Shown here: piece by piece, positions 24,172 to 35,027 of the stretch
How positions within the stretch are numbered: the first letter of the stretch is position 1
Layout of the letters: every line of letters starts with the position of its first letter
Origin: Microbispora bryophytorum
GTDB taxonomy: Bacteria; Actinomycetota; Actinomycetes; Streptosporangiales; Streptosporangiaceae
Length of the DNA stretch: 64,000 nucleotides
Reading direction: 5' to 3'
Assembly (NCBI RefSeq): GCF_006874465.1
Contig: NZ_VIRL01000027.1
Location: forward strand, 1-64,000
Notes under the pieces: generated by a model
Databases searched by the model: none
What the model was told of the DNA's origin: nothing
Seen by the model: only the letters and a program-made list of their open reading frames with translations
Position numbers and translations under genes: made by a program

Positions 24172-27100
24172 ATGAGCATCGTTCCCCCGCCCCCGCTGGT
24201 CGGACGCGCCACTGAGCTGCGGGCTCTCATCGACGCGGTGACCCGTCCACCGGCGGTCGTGCTGGTGGAGGGCGAGGCGGGCATCGGCAAGACCCGGCTC
24301 GTCCGCGCCGCGCTCGACCGCCTGCCGTCCGGCGACCGGGCCGTCCTGCTCGGCTACTGCCACCAGATCCGCGAGCCCTTCCCGTACGGGCCGGTCTTCG
24401 AGGCGCTGCGGGACATCAGGGGACGGCTCCCGGCGGCGCACCGGCTCAACCCGGTCACCGGCGCGCTCCGCGCCCACCTGCCCGAACTGGCCGGCGCGCT
24501 GCCGCCGTCGCCGCAGCCTCTCGACGACCCGCGGGCCGAACGCCACCGGGTCTTCCGCGCGATACGCGCCCTGCTGGCGGCCGTCGGACCGGCCGTGCTC
24601 GTCGTCGAGGACCTGCACTGGGCCGACGACGGCACGCTCGACCTGCTGCGCTTCCTGACCGGGCAGCCGCCGCAGGGGCTGGCGGTGGTGGCGACGTGCC
24701 GCCGGGACGGCGTCGCAGGCCCGCCGCTCGGCCGGGCCTACCGGCACCAGCCGGACACGGCCAACGTGGTCGTGCGGCTGGCGCCGCTGGACGCGTCCGG
24801 CGTGGCCAGCCTGGCCGGTGCGCTGCTGGAGCGGTCCGACCTGTCTGCCGGGTTCGTCACGCGGCTGCACGAGCGCACGGCGGGCATCCCGTTCGTGGTG
24901 GAGGAGCTGGTCCGATCCCTGCCCGCCTCGCTGCCCGGCGCGGACGACCCGGACGCGCTCGACCGTGCCGTCGACCGGGCCGGCGTTCCGCTGCTGCTGC
25001 GCGAGGCGATGGCCGAGCGGATGGCCGGTCTGTCTCCGGAGGCGGCCAGAGCGGTCCGGGCGGCGGCGGTGCTGCGGCTCCCCGCGGGTGAGCAGCTGAT
25101 CAACGTGGTCGGCGGCGATCCGGCCGCGCCGAGTCACGCCGGGCCGGACTCCGCCGGGCAGAACTCCGCCGGATCGGGCCCCGCCGGGCCGGGGTCTGCG
25201 GGGCTGGGCTCTGCGGGGCTGGGCTCTGCGGGGCCGGGCTCTGCGGGGCTGGGGTCTGCCGGGCTCGCTGAGGCGCTGCGGGCCGGCGTCCTGCACGAGC
25301 ACCCCGGCGGTCGTTACGGCTTCCGCCACGCGCTGGCCCAGCAGGCCGTCTACGCCGCCATCCCCGGCCCCGAACGTCGGTCGGCGCACGTGCGGGCGAT
25401 GGCCGCGCTCGCCACGACGGACGCGCCGCCGCTGGTGCAGCTGGCCTTCCACGCCCGGCAGGCAGGCGACACCGACTGCTGGGTGCGCCACGGGACCGCC
25501 GCCGCCCAGCAGGCCGCCGCGCTGGGAGACACCGCACTGGCCGTGGAGGTGGTCGAGGGCATGCTCGACGACCCCGACCTGCCGGCGCGCGACCGGGGCC
25601 CGCTGGTGCTGATGCTGAGCCGCTTCGCGGCGACGGGCCTGTCGCACCAGCGGGTGGTGCGGCTGCTGCGCCAGGTGCTGCGGGGCGACTTCCTCTCTCG
25701 CGACGTGCGGGGCGAGGTGCGGCTCAACCTCGGCGTCGTCCTGTCCAACCAGGCGGGCGACGCCGCGGCGGGGCGGCCGGAGATCATGGCCGCCCTCGCC
25801 GAGCTGAACGACCGGCCGACGCTGGCCGCCCGCGGCTGGGCCAGCATGGCGATGCCCGAGTGGGGCGCCGAGTCGCTGGCGGAGCACGCGGAGTGGATGG
25901 CCCGTGCGGAGGCGCTCGTCGCCACCGCCGACAACCCGGAGCTGTCGGCCGCGGTCCTGGCCAACCGGGCCTCCTTCGAGATGACGACCGGCTCTCCCGG
26001 CGCGTTCGACGTCGCGGCCCGGCTTCCGGCCGAGGACCCGCGCGCCGGGGTACGGCGGGAGGTCGCCCGGGCGTACTGCAACCTGCACGACTCGGCGACG
26101 ACCGTGGGGCTCTACGCGGCGGCCGAGCGGTTCGCCCGGGAAGGGCGGCGGCTCGCCCTGGAGACCGGCGCGCAGTATCCGGCCTTTCTGCTCGACGCCT
26201 CCGCGATCCGCAGGGAGTGGCTCACCGGGCGGTGGGACGGCCTGCGCGACCGGGCGGCGTCCCTGGGGGAGTCGGCCACGGAGACGCCGCTGATCGCGGT
26301 GGACCTGTGGCTGGTGCTCGGGCTGCTCGCCCTGGCCACGGGCGAGTGGGAGGAGGCGGTCAGGCAGTTCCACCGCGCGGGCCTGGACGCGCCGGAGGCC
26401 CGCAACGCACCGGTCGTGACGGCCGCCGCCGGGGGGCTCGTCGATCTGCACCTGGCCCGGGGAGCGGTGGACAAGGCCGCCGCGGAGGCCGAGCGGGCGG
26501 TCGCCCGGCTGCGCCGCAAGGGCGTGTGGGTGTGGGGCGCGAGCCTGGTCCCGTCGGCCGTCGTCGCGTTCGCCCGGGCCGGGCGGATGGGGGCGGCGGC
26601 GGAGCTGGTGGACGAGTACGCCGCCGGGATCGCGGGCCGGGTGGCGCCCGCCGCGCACGCCGCGCTCGACGCCGCCCGCGGCGCGCTCGCCGCCGCCGGA
26701 CCGGGGCACGCTGCCGGATTGGGGCACGCCGCCGGGCATGGTCACGCCGACGCTGCCCGACCGGGGCTTGCCGACGCCGCCGCCTTCTTCGCCCGGGCCC
26801 GCGAGGCGTACGCCGCCCTGCCCCAGCCCTACGCGGCGGCGCGGTCGGCCGAGGGGGAGGCGCGGTCCCGGCTCGCCCTCGGAGACGGCGCCGCGGCCGT
26901 CGTCTACCGGGAGGCCGCGGAGCAGTACGGCCGGCTCGGCGCCACGCACGACGCCGCCCGGTGCAGGCGGGTGCTGCGCGACATCGGAGTGGACGTCCCG
27001 CTCCCGCGCGGCGGGCGGCGGGGCGCCGGCGCACTGTCGCAGCGGGAGCGGGAGGTCGCCAGGCTCGTCGCGCTCGGCCGGACCAACCGCGAGATCGCCG

Positions 27101-27201
27101 ACGTGCTCTTCCTGTCCACGCGCACGGTCGAGACCCACGTCGCCACCGTGCTGCGCAAACTCGGCGTGCGGTCGCGGACCCAGATCGCACCGCCCGCCTG
27201 A
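24172..27201 (+). CDS. LAL-type LuxR regulator (AAA ATPase plus HTH)
   Basis: A 1009-aa large ATP-binding LuxR regulator. The N-terminal STAND/AAA module (about 8-330) shows Walker A EGEAGIGKTRL, Walker B VLVVEDLHWAD and an FVVEELVRSLP sensor; a helical repeat region follows; the C-terminal GerE HTH (about 945-1005) reads LSQREREVARLVALGRTNRE and TRTVETHVATVLRKLGV. ATG 24172 has GGAG 6 nt upstream and begins the conserved VGR lead-in. Two Ala/Gly-rich low-complexity inserts (about residues 322-365 and 842-865) are encoded by tandem repeats. Regulon unknown; the neighbouring acyltransferase and protease genes are candidates only by position. Confidence 0.9.
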   Translation: MSIVPPPPLVGRATELRALIDAVTRPPAVVLVEGEAGIGKTRLVRAALDRLPSGDRAVLLGYCHQIREPFPYGPVFEALRDIRGRLPAAHRLNPVTGALRAHLPELAGALPPSPQPLDDPRAERHRVFRAIRALLAAVGPAVLVVEDLHWADDGTLDLLRFLTGQPPQGLAVVATCRRDGVAGPPLGRAYRHQPDTANVVVRLAPLDASGVASLAGALLERSDLSAGFVTRLHERTAGIPFVVEELVRSLPASLPGADDPDALDRAVDRAGVPLLLREAMAERMAGLSPEAARAVRAAAVLRLPAGEQLINVVGGDPAAPSHAGPDSAGQNSAGSGPAGPGSAGLGSAGLGSAGPGSAGLGSAGLAEALRAGVLHEHPGGRYGFRHALAQQAVYAAIPGPERRSAHVRAMAALATTDAPPLVQLAFHARQAGDTDCWVRHGTAAAQQAAALGDTALAVEVVEGMLDDPDLPARDRGPLVLMLSRFAATGLSHQRVVRLLRQVLRGDFLSRDVRGEVRLNLGVVLSNQAGDAAAGRPEIMAALAELNDRPTLAARGWASMAMPEWGAESLAEHAEWMARAEALVATADNPELSAAVLANRASFEMTTGSPGAFDVAARLPAEDPRAGVRREVARAYCNLHDSATTVGLYAAAERFAREGRRLALETGAQYPAFLLDASAIRREWLTGRWDGLRDRAASLGESATETPLIAVDLWLVLGLLALATGEWEEAVRQFHRAGLDAPEARNAPVVTAAAGGLVDLHLARGAVDKAAAEAERAVARLRRKGVWVWGASLVPSAVVAFARAGRMGAAAELVDEYAAGIAGRVAPAAHAALDAARGALAAAGPGHAAGLGHAAGHGHADAARPGLADAAAFFARAREAYAALPQPYAAARSAEGEARSRLALGDGAAAVVYREAAEQYGRLGATHDAARCRRVLRDIGVDVPLPRGGRRGAGALSQREREVARLVALGRTNREIADVLFLSTRTVETHVATVLRKLGVRSRTQIAPPA
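25135..25265. repeat. In-frame minisatellite within the LuxR gene
   Basis: About eight degenerate 15-bp units, best preserved at 25196-25260 (CTGCGGGGCTGGGCT type), encode repeated GSAGL/GSAGP pentapeptides. Unit length is a multiple of three, so copy-number change would keep the frame. Confidence 0.85.
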
Positions 27202-27266
27202 CCGGTCCCCGGGACGCGGAGACGCGAGACGCGGGAACCCCGGGACGCACAGACGCGGGACGCGGA

Positions 27267-27312
27267 GACCCCCAGGACGCGGAACCCCCAGGACGCGGAA
27301 CCCCCGGGACCG
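27267..27312. repeat. 16-bp tandem repeat
   Basis: Nearly three units of GAACCCCCAGGACGCG between the convergent LuxR and protease genes; the last unit runs into the terminator hairpin. Confidence 0.75.
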
Positions 27313-27326
27313 TGCGGTCCCGGGGG
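27301..27326. terminator. Bidirectional hairpin terminator
   Basis: Perfect 11-bp stem (27301-27311 with 27316-27326) and a GTGC loop between two convergent genes, 100 bp after the LuxR stop and 15 bp after the protease stop. Confidence 0.8.
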
Positions 27327-27341
27327 CTGCGCCGCCGTCGC

Positions 27342-29567
27342 TCAGACCGTGATGGTCCACGAGTCGAGGTAGCCGGTGTCATAGGTGTACTGGTCACGGA
27401 CCTCCAGGGTCCAGGTGCCCGCCGCCGTCTGGGTGACCGGGACGGAGTAGGTCCTGGTGCCGAAGGAGCCGCAGCTCCCGCCGCTGGACTTGACCGTGTA
27501 CCAGGTGCCGTTCGGGCCCTGGAGCCTGATCCGCAGGTCACCGGCGCAGGTGTGCGAGATCGTGATGCTCAGCTGCACCGGGGAGACCGCCGTCCCCGTG
27601 GCGGTCGAGGTGATCGGGCTGGTGATGGTGGTCAGGTCGTTGATCGTGTAGTTGGTGCCGTTGGTGAACGTGCGCCCGCCCGAGGTGCCCGACACCGTCA
27701 GCGTGTACGACGCGGTGTGGCTGCCCGAGGAGCCGCTGCCGGTGACGGTGACCGTGTACGTCCCCGAGGGCGTGGACGCGCTGGTGGAGACGGTCAGGGT
27801 GGAGGAGCCGCCCGAGCTCACCGACGACGGACTGAAGCTCGCGGTCGCCCCGGACGGGAGCCCGGAGGCGCTGAGGCTCACCGTCTGCGCGCTCCCCGAG
27901 GTGGTCGACGTCGCGACCGTGGCGGTGGCCGACTGGCCGGGCGTCACCGTGCTCGCGGTGGGGCTGAGCGACAGCGAGAAGTCGTTGCCCGACGAGCTGC
28001 AGCTCGCCTCGCCCGACTGCGCCGGCACGCCGACCGCGTTCCAGGCCGCCTTGGTGGCCGCGCACTCGGCGCTGCTCGCGCCGTACAACTCGACCGCCGC
28101 GGCCAGCGACGCGGTCCTGACGTTGACGTACTTCCAGGTCGAGGTCTTGCGCTGCAGCGCGCCCAGGTAGATCTTGCCGGCCTTCTGGATGCCGACGCCG
28201 GTCACCGAGGAGGGACCGCCCGAGCAGATCGGGCTGTTCGGCTTGCCGCCGCCCGGCGAGGAGCCCTCGGCGAGCAGGTAGAACCAGTGGTTGAGCGGGC
28301 CGGCCGCGGAGTGGACCTCCGTACTCGGGATCGAGGAGGAATAGCAGTTGGGGTCGCCGGCGAGGGACGGGTTGTACATGTAGCGGATCGGCCCGTCGCC
28401 GACGAGGTTGACCTCCTCGCCCACCTGGTAGTCCGGCGGGTCGTTGGGGTTGTTGGCGTACGCCTCGGTGAGCGAGCCGAAGATGTCGCCCGTGGCCTCG
28501 TTCAGGCCGCCGTTCTCGTTGCCGGACCCCGCCCCGCCGGGCGTGGTCTGGAAGACGGCGTGGCCGAACTCGTGCGCCACGACGTCGATCGGGGTGGCCT
28601 GGCGGGCGTTGTCCTGCGAGTGGCCGAAGTTGGTGTAGCTGCCGTTCCAGTACGCGTTGACGTCGTTCAGGCCCACGCGGGCGGGGAAGCCGCCGCCGCT
28701 GCCGTTGATTCCGTTGCGGCCGAGCCAGTCGTGCAGCATGTCCCACTCGCGCTGGACGCTGTAGAGCGCGTCCACGCAGGCGGTCTCCAGGCTGGTTCCG
28801 CCGCCGGTGCCCCAGGAGTCGTCGGAACCGGTGTAGGCCGAGCCGTTCTGCCCGCCGCACCTGACGCCGCTGCGGGTGGAGTCGGTCATCGAGTACGAGG
28901 TGCCGGAGCCGCTGGTGTTGATGGTGACCGTGCCGTAGTAGTAGCCGTTGCCGGTGCCCGCCTTCACCTGGTCGTAGGAGTCGGCGATCTCACCGGTGGT
29001 CGCGTCGACGAAGACGTGCTGGATGCTCGGCCTGCCGTCGGCGATGCCGGAGACCACCGCCTCCCACGCCAGGCGCGGTGCGCCGCCCCAGGTCAGGACC
29101 ACCAGGCGCGGGGCCGCGCTGTCGTCGACCCGGGACAGCACGGTCGTCGCCGTCGAGGTGGCGGCCTCGGCGGTGACCGCCGGTTGAGTCGGCACGCCCA
29201 GGGGAAGGGCGCCGGAGGCCGCCTCGGTGTCGCGTACGCGCCCGCCCGCGTCGGTGACCACGACCGCGTCGCCGCCCACGATGGGCAGCCCCTTGTACGC
29301 GCGCTCGTAGGTGACGTAGTACATGCCGGCGGCCGGCGTGACGGCGGTGCGCCGGTAGGTCTCGCCGGGGGACACGCGCAGGTCGTCCAGGCCGCTCGCG
29401 ACGGCCTGGTCGGCGGCGGCCGCGGCCCGCTGCGCAGGGTCGTCGGCGAGGGACCTGACCGCGCTCTCGCTGCCGGGCGGGGGCTTGGCGGCGGCGTCGG
29501 TGGCGGGTGCCACCACACCGGTCACGGCCAGCGCGGCGGCCGCCGCGAGCAGTGCTGTGCGCCTCAT
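27342..29567 (-). CDS. Secreted M4 (thermolysin-like) metalloprotease with P domain
   Basis: A 741-aa exported zinc endopeptidase. Order: signal peptide (1-28, ending near TDAAA), FTP/PepSY-type propeptide (about 30-190), M4 catalytic domain (about 200-500) with VVAHEFGHAVF (HExxH), third ligand in GLNEATGDIFG and the transition-state His in HSAAGPLNHWFYLL, a Ser/Thr-rich Ig-like domain (about 515-615), and a C-terminal proprotein-convertase P domain (about 625-741). ATG 29567 is chosen because GGAAG precedes it and the signal peptide starts there. Probable nutrient-scavenging protease. Confidence 0.94.
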   Translation of the reverse strand: MRRTALLAAAAALAVTGVVAPATDAAAKPPPGSESAVRSLADDPAQRAAAAADQAVASGLDDLRVSPGETYRRTAVTPAAGMYYVTYERAYKGLPIVGGDAVVVTDAGGRVRDTEAASGALPLGVPTQPAVTAEAATSTATTVLSRVDDSAAPRLVVLTWGGAPRLAWEAVVSGIADGRPSIQHVFVDATTGEIADSYDQVKAGTGNGYYYGTVTINTSGSGTSYSMTDSTRSGVRCGGQNGSAYTGSDDSWGTGGGTSLETACVDALYSVQREWDMLHDWLGRNGINGSGGGFPARVGLNDVNAYWNGSYTNFGHSQDNARQATPIDVVAHEFGHAVFQTTPGGAGSGNENGGLNEATGDIFGSLTEAYANNPNDPPDYQVGEEVNLVGDGPIRYMYNPSLAGDPNCYSSSIPSTEVHSAAGPLNHWFYLLAEGSSPGGGKPNSPICSGGPSSVTGVGIQKAGKIYLGALQRKTSTWKYVNVRTASLAAAVELYGASSAECAATKAAWNAVGVPAQSGEASCSSSGNDFSLSLSPTASTVTPGQSATATVATSTTSGSAQTVSLSASGLPSGATASFSPSSVSSGGSSTLTVSTSASTPSGTYTVTVTGSGSSGSHTASYTLTVSGTSGGRTFTNGTNYTINDLTTITSPITSTATGTAVSPVQLSITISHTCAGDLRIRLQGPNGTWYTVKSSGGSCGSFGTRTYSVPVTQTAAGTWTLEVRDQYTYDTGYLDSWTITV

Positions 29568-29858
29568 GGGCGTCTTCCTTTCTCTGCCTCCCACGTGGCC
29601 TCCGCCTTATGGGCGGGCGCCGGCGGTCACGCCTCCGGGAGATCAGCCCTGGCGGCGGACATAGTGGGATTTGGGGGGTGATGAGAGAAATGGATGGTGC
29701 TTTCCGCTCCGGTAGGCACGAGCGGAGGCGTCTCTCCCATGGCGAGACTGCTGGGAGAAAAGAGGGGAGCTCTACGTCACGGGACTCCTCGTTTCGCCGA
29801 CCCGGCCGGGGAAAACCGGCCCGTGCGCGACGCTAGAACCACGATCCGGACGCGAACA

Positions 29859-29886
29859 TCCGTAGCGATATCCGTACATCTACGGA
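29859..29886. promoter_or_regulatory. TCCGTA repeat operator candidate
   Basis: A perfect inverted repeat TCCGTA-CATC-TACGGA (29871-29886) with one more direct TCCGTA at 29859-29864, in an AT-richer stretch about 100 bp before the PPOX gene. The rest of the 415-bp interval between the protease and PPOX genes holds no gene that I can support. Confidence 0.5.
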
Positions 29887-29982
29887 AAAGCGACGCGCTT
29901 TGTGCGTAGGGCGTAAGAAAACGGCCACCACGTGGGGGAGAGGAGACCGGCCGCACAGGCGGGCAGCGCTAGGTTCGACGCC

Positions 29983-30408
29983 ATGGGCAGGATGACCGAG
30001 GCGGAGTGGCGCGAGTTCGCGATGGGCGGCACCAGGACCGGCAAACTCGCCGTCACCAGGGCGGACGGGCGGCCGCACGTGACGCCGATCTGGTTCGCCC
30101 TCGACGGGGACGACGTGGTGTTCACCACCCACGAGAGCGGAGTGAAGGCCAAGGCGCTGCGCCGCGATCCCCGGGCGACCCTGTGCGTCGACGACCAGGC
30201 CCCGCCGTACTCGTACGTGATGATCGAGGGAGAGGCGACCCTGTCGGACGACCTCGCCGAGGTGCGCCACTGGGCGACGGTGCTCGGCGGGCGCTACATG
30301 GGGGAGGACCGGGCCGAGGAGTACGGCCGGCGCAACGGCGGCCCCGGGGAGTTCCTCGTGCGGCTGCGCGCCGGCAAGGTCATCGCGTTCAAGGACGTCG
30401 CCGGCTGA
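29983..30408 (+). CDS. PPOX-class split-barrel flavoprotein
   Basis: A 141-aa pyridoxamine 5'-phosphate oxidase-fold protein, most like F420-dependent members of actinomycetes: GTRTGKLAVTRADGRPHVTPIWFALDG covers the first strands and the cofactor loop. It probably reduces an unknown substrate with F420H2, or binds F420 or flavin only. ATG 29983 or ATG 29992 could start it; the former keeps the MGRMTEAEW lead-in. Monocistronic. Confidence 0.8.
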   Translation: MGRMTEAEWREFAMGGTRTGKLAVTRADGRPHVTPIWFALDGDDVVFTTHESGVKAKALRRDPRATLCVDDQAPPYSYVMIEGEATLSDDLAEVRHWATVLGGRYMGEDRAEEYGRRNGGPGEFLVRLRAGKVIAFKDVAG

Positions 30409-30625
30409 GGATGCCGTGGGTGTCGTCCGGCTCCTGCACGAAGCCGTCGCCTCCTGAGCCGTCTCCCGCCGCGGCGCGCGAACAGGACGGCTCCGCGACG
30501 GCGACCTGCCGGTAGTCCTGGGCGGAAGCCCGGTCCGGGGAAGCCGTGGCCCCGCCCAGATGTCCGGACCTCCGCCCAGGGCGTCTCATCCGATCGCCCT
30601 CATGCTTGGAACCAGCTGGTCAGGA

Positions 30626-32110
<1,485 letters not shown>

Positions 32111-32158
32111 TCAGGAATCATGAGCGGACGGCGCCGATACGGCGAGGCCTGGCCAGCT

Positions 32159-32176
32159 GATGTTAGCGTTAACATC
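32159..32176. promoter_or_regulatory. LacI-type operator for the arabinofuranosidase gene
   Basis: GATGTTA-GCGT-TAACATC, perfect 7-bp arms, 64 bp upstream of the start codon. The shape matches LacI/GalR sites controlling glycoside hydrolases in actinomycetes. No lacI gene lies nearby, so the repressor acts in trans. Confidence 0.75.
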
Positions 32177-32500
32177 AAGTGCCGTCCGACAGCGATTCAG
32201 GGTTGACGGTAGTGCGGAGTCAATTCAATGAAGGTCCCGGCGTCAAGGACGTGGGCCGATGTCTCGGACGGCCGGGTGCTGTCGGCGCCCCGCCTGGGCA
32301 CTTGCTATGGCGTGTTCGCACCGTTGCGACGAGACGTGAAACTTTCATTCGCGTGGTGAGCCGTCCCCGCCTCACCGCACCGCCGTCCGGCGGCTGTGCG
32401 CGGGATGCCGGTGGCATCGGTGATCGACTGGTGCGTGCCGCCGGCCCGGCCTCGCCGCCGCCGCCTTCCCGGGGAGGCGAGGCGCGGGTCCGGATTGCGC
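32177..32500. other. Intergenic region between GH54 and SDR genes
   Basis: About 320 bp with no gene. The left part adjoins the operator and promoter of the GH54 gene; the part from about 32300 to 32350 is less GC-rich; the rest shows nothing distinctive. Confidence 0.4.
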
Positions 32501-33316
32501 CTACGCGTCCTTCTCGGACGTGTCGCCCTTGCCGGGTTCGGCCATGCGGCGGTGCAGGGCGGCCTTGGCCGTGTCCGGGGTGACCCGGCCCGCCATGTCC
32601 TGGACCTTGTTCATGAAGGACCCGGCGACGACCTTGTCGTCGCCCTTCATCAGCGCGTCGAAGCCCTGCCGGGCGACCTCGGCCGGGTCGTCCTTCTTGC
32701 CCGAGCCCACCCGTGTGTCCTCCATGCCGGCCCGCTCGAAGATCTCGGTGTCCGTCGGGCCCGGCAGGAGCGAGGTGACGGTGACGCCGGAGTCCTTCAG
32801 CTCACCCCGCAGTGCCTCGGCGAACGAGTGGAGGAACGCCTTGCTCGCGGCGTACACGGCCTCGAACGGCCCGGGCGTGAGCGCGGCGACCGACGACGTG
32901 AACAGGATCTTCCCCTTGCCACGGGTGGTCATGGCGGCGACGGCGCGCTTGACCAGGTGCACCGAGGACGTGACGTTGAGCTCGATGAGCTTGAGCTCGG
33001 CCTCCAGCGAGGTCTCACGGGCGAAGGCGCCGCCCACGCCGACGCCCGCGTTGACCGCCACGGCGTCGACGGGCCGTCCGGCCGCGACGGTCGCGGTCCA
33101 CAGCCGCTCGACCTCGTCATACCGGGTGAGGTCGGCGCGCACCGGCGTGACCTGCCCGCCGTACTCCCTCAGCGACCCGGCGGCGGCGTCCAGCTCCGCG
33201 TCCTCCGCCGTGACCACCACGTCGAAGCCGTGCTGGGCGAACTGCCTGGCGAGCTCATACCCGATGCCGCTGGAGGCGCCGGTCACGAGGGCCAGCGGCC
33301 GTTCCGTCGTCGTCAT
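32501..33316 (-). CDS. Short-chain dehydrogenase/reductase
   Basis: A 271-aa classical SDR: TGASSGIG cofactor loop (13-20), NAGVGVGG (about 89), Ser in ILFTSSVA and the catalytic YAASK (about 156-160), PGPTDTE after strand 6. The C-terminal 50 residues resemble the DltE/YqjQ-like branch that ends with a charged tail (GKGDTSEKDA). Substrate unknown. Its ATG overlaps the stop of the membrane protein gene upstream (ATGA), so the two form an operon. Confidence 0.9.
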   Translation of the reverse strand: MTTTERPLALVTGASSGIGYELARQFAQHGFDVVVTAEDAELDAAAGSLREYGGQVTPVRADLTRYDEVERLWTATVAAGRPVDAVAVNAGVGVGGAFARETSLEAELKLIELNVTSSVHLVKRAVAAMTTRGKGKILFTSSVAALTPGPFEAVYAASKAFLHSFAEALRGELKDSGVTVTSLLPGPTDTEIFERAGMEDTRVGSGKKDDPAEVARQGFDALMKGDDKVVAGSFMNKVQDMAGRVTPDTAKAALHRRMAEPGKGDTSEKDA

Positions 33317-33786
33317 CTCTCCTCCTTCTCGTCGTGTCGTCCGTCCGTCCCGCGCATGGCGCGGACCGCGAGGGCCAGCGTGGCGCCGTACACCACGTGG
33401 GCCGCGGCCATGACGACCGGGCGGCCGCGCGCGGGGTCGCGCGAGACGGGCGGCAGGATGTTCAGCGCGGGCACCCAGCCCTGGTAGGCGCCGAGCCAGA
33501 TCAGCAGGGCGTAGCCCACCCCGAGGGGGACGCCGGAGCCGCGCCCGCGGGTGAGCAGCGCGAACGCCGCGCCGCAGCCGGCGCCGAAACCCAGGTGCGC
33601 GGCGGCCCCGAGGACGTTCTCACCGCGTTTGGGCCGGTGCCGCCGGCCCGGCAGGGCCGCCCTCACGATGTGCTTGGGCGGCTGGCCCGGCATCAGGCCG
33701 CTCTTCTGGCCGGCGAGCATCACCGCGCTCATCGTGAGGGTGGACAGCGTTCCGGCGGCCGCGCCGCGTACGAGTCGGCGGATCAA
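33313..33786 (-). CDS. DUF1440-like small membrane protein
   Basis: A 157-aa protein with four hydrophobic segments (about 8-25, 58-78, 84-103, 123-143) and a Pro-rich cytoplasmic loop GLMPGQPPKHIV, resembling DUF1440/YagU-like membrane proteins. Start is TTG 33786, supported by GGAGGAAA upstream. Translationally coupled to the SDR gene. Function unknown. Confidence 0.7.
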   Translation of the reverse strand: MIRRLVRGAAAGTLSTLTMSAVMLAGQKSGLMPGQPPKHIVRAALPGRRHRPKRGENVLGAAAHLGFGAGCGAAFALLTRGRGSGVPLGVGYALLIWLGAYQGWVPALNILPPVSRDPARGRPVVMAAAHVVYGATLALAVRAMRGTDGRHDEKEER

Positions 33787-33805
33787 AGGATTTCCTCCAG
33801 AGCTT

Positions 33806-34216
33806 CTACAGGCGCCGAGAGAGCTTCTCGGCGAGTCCCGCGGGGTCGGCGACCGTCACGGTCAGGCCGGGGTGGCGCAGCAGCCCGAGCGGCTCGCCGC
33901 CCCGGATCGGCTCGTGGAACCGCACGCACAGCCCCTTGCGGGCGCTGGTGGCGAACGTCAGCCCGCGGTCGGCGAGTGACACGTGGACCCCGATCGCCCG
34001 GAACGGCGAGTAGGGGCCGGTCGTCTCGACGCCGGAGACATTGGCCAGCGGGGTCTCGGTCACCCAGGGCCCGAAGCGGACCCGCAGTGTGCCGGGGCCG
34101 ACCAGCACCCCGGCGGTGTCCGGGCGGATGCCCAGGACGGACAGCAGGGGGGCGAATCTGGGATCGAAGTCGAACGTGAAGCGTTCCGGCTTGCCCGCGG
34201 TGGTGTCGTCGGTCAT
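33806..34216 (-). CDS. Conserved hypothetical protein
   Basis: A 136-aa soluble beta-rich protein (FTFDFDPRFAPLLSVLGI, RVRFGPWVTETPLANV, GLCVRFHEPIRGG) of a type found in actinomycetes without a known function; the pattern suggests a PH-like or split-barrel fold. GGGAGGGG precedes ATG 34216; a longer upstream extension is Arg/Pro-rich and unlikely. Ends 20 nt before the DUF1440-like gene and probably heads that operon. Confidence 0.7.
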   Translation of the reverse strand: MTDDTTAGKPERFTFDFDPRFAPLLSVLGIRPDTAGVLVGPGTLRVRFGPWVTETPLANVSGVETTGPYSPFRAIGVHVSLADRGLTFATSARKGLCVRFHEPIRGGEPLGLLRHPGLTVTVADPAGLAEKLSRRL

Positions 34217-34468
34217 CGCTACCCCTCCCGGCGCCTCGGTCGTCGATGGGTCCGGCCGGTGGGCCCGTTTCCCCGGGCCCCGGTCGCCGCGGCTCCGGCT
34301 CCGGCGACGTCCCGCCGGGACAGAGCGCGCGAATGCCGCCATACCCCCTCGGTCGGGATCAAACAGGGCCTCGCGTCGCGAAGCCCCGGCCGGGGGAGGG
34401 CCGGGGCTCCGGCGACCGCCCGCCGTACGGCGGCGCGGCCGGGGGTTCGGCCGCGCTAAGGGCCCGGG

Positions 34469-34918
34469 TCACACCCTGTCGGCGACCGTCCTGCGGGACA
34501 GCAGGAAGCCGAGGGCGATCATCCCGAGGCCGAGGAACAGGTGCAGCCAGTTGTCGGCGTTGTTGACCGGGACGAAGTTGGCCGCGCTGTCGTGCCCCAC
34601 CAGCAGGCCGTACAGCCACAGCACCATGTAGACGGCGCCGCCGCCGACGAGGTAGGAGCGGGCGCCCGCCCGGGTGCGCGCCAGCGTCAGGCCGGCGACG
34701 CCGAACAGCAGGTGGACGATGTTGTGCAGGATCGACACCTCGAAGAGGCCGAGCAACATGGCGTCGGAGTGGTGCCCCGCGAACTGCAGCCGGTCGACGT
34801 TCCGCGTGATCCCGGGGATGAAGCCCAGGACGCCGACCAGGAGGAACACGGCGCCCACGATCAGTGCGGCCGTCTGTACGGGTGTACGCGTGGTGGTCCT
34901 CGTGGGAAGGGTGTCCAT
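34469..34918 (-). CDS. DUF4383 membrane protein
   Basis: A 149-aa membrane protein with four transmembrane helices (about 17-37, 57-80, 89-110, 122-142). The ILHNIVHLLFGVAGL and NADNWLHLFLGLGM segments with paired histidines are the DUF4383 signature. TGGAGG precedes ATG 34918. Its role is unknown; the genes are common in actinomycete stress islands. Monocistronic, followed by 250 bp of featureless sequence. Confidence 0.88.
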   Translation of the reverse strand: MDTLPTRTTTRTPVQTAALIVGAVFLLVGVLGFIPGITRNVDRLQFAGHHSDAMLLGLFEVSILHNIVHLLFGVAGLTLARTRAGARSYLVGGGAVYMVLWLYGLLVGHDSAANFVPVNNADNWLHLFLGLGMIALGFLLSRRTVADRV

Positions 34919-35027
34919 GACGCCTCCAGGGGGACCAGGGGACTTCCGCCGCCTACCCCTGACCGCGCTCCGTACACGGCCGCCCGAAATCACCTGTCAT
35001 TGGGATTGGTTTGTACGCTTGCGCGTC

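Noticed and set aside
23815-27360. Long open frame antisense to the LuxR regulator gene
   Set aside because: Same codon-bias shadow effect; the plus-strand product has intact Walker and HTH motifs.
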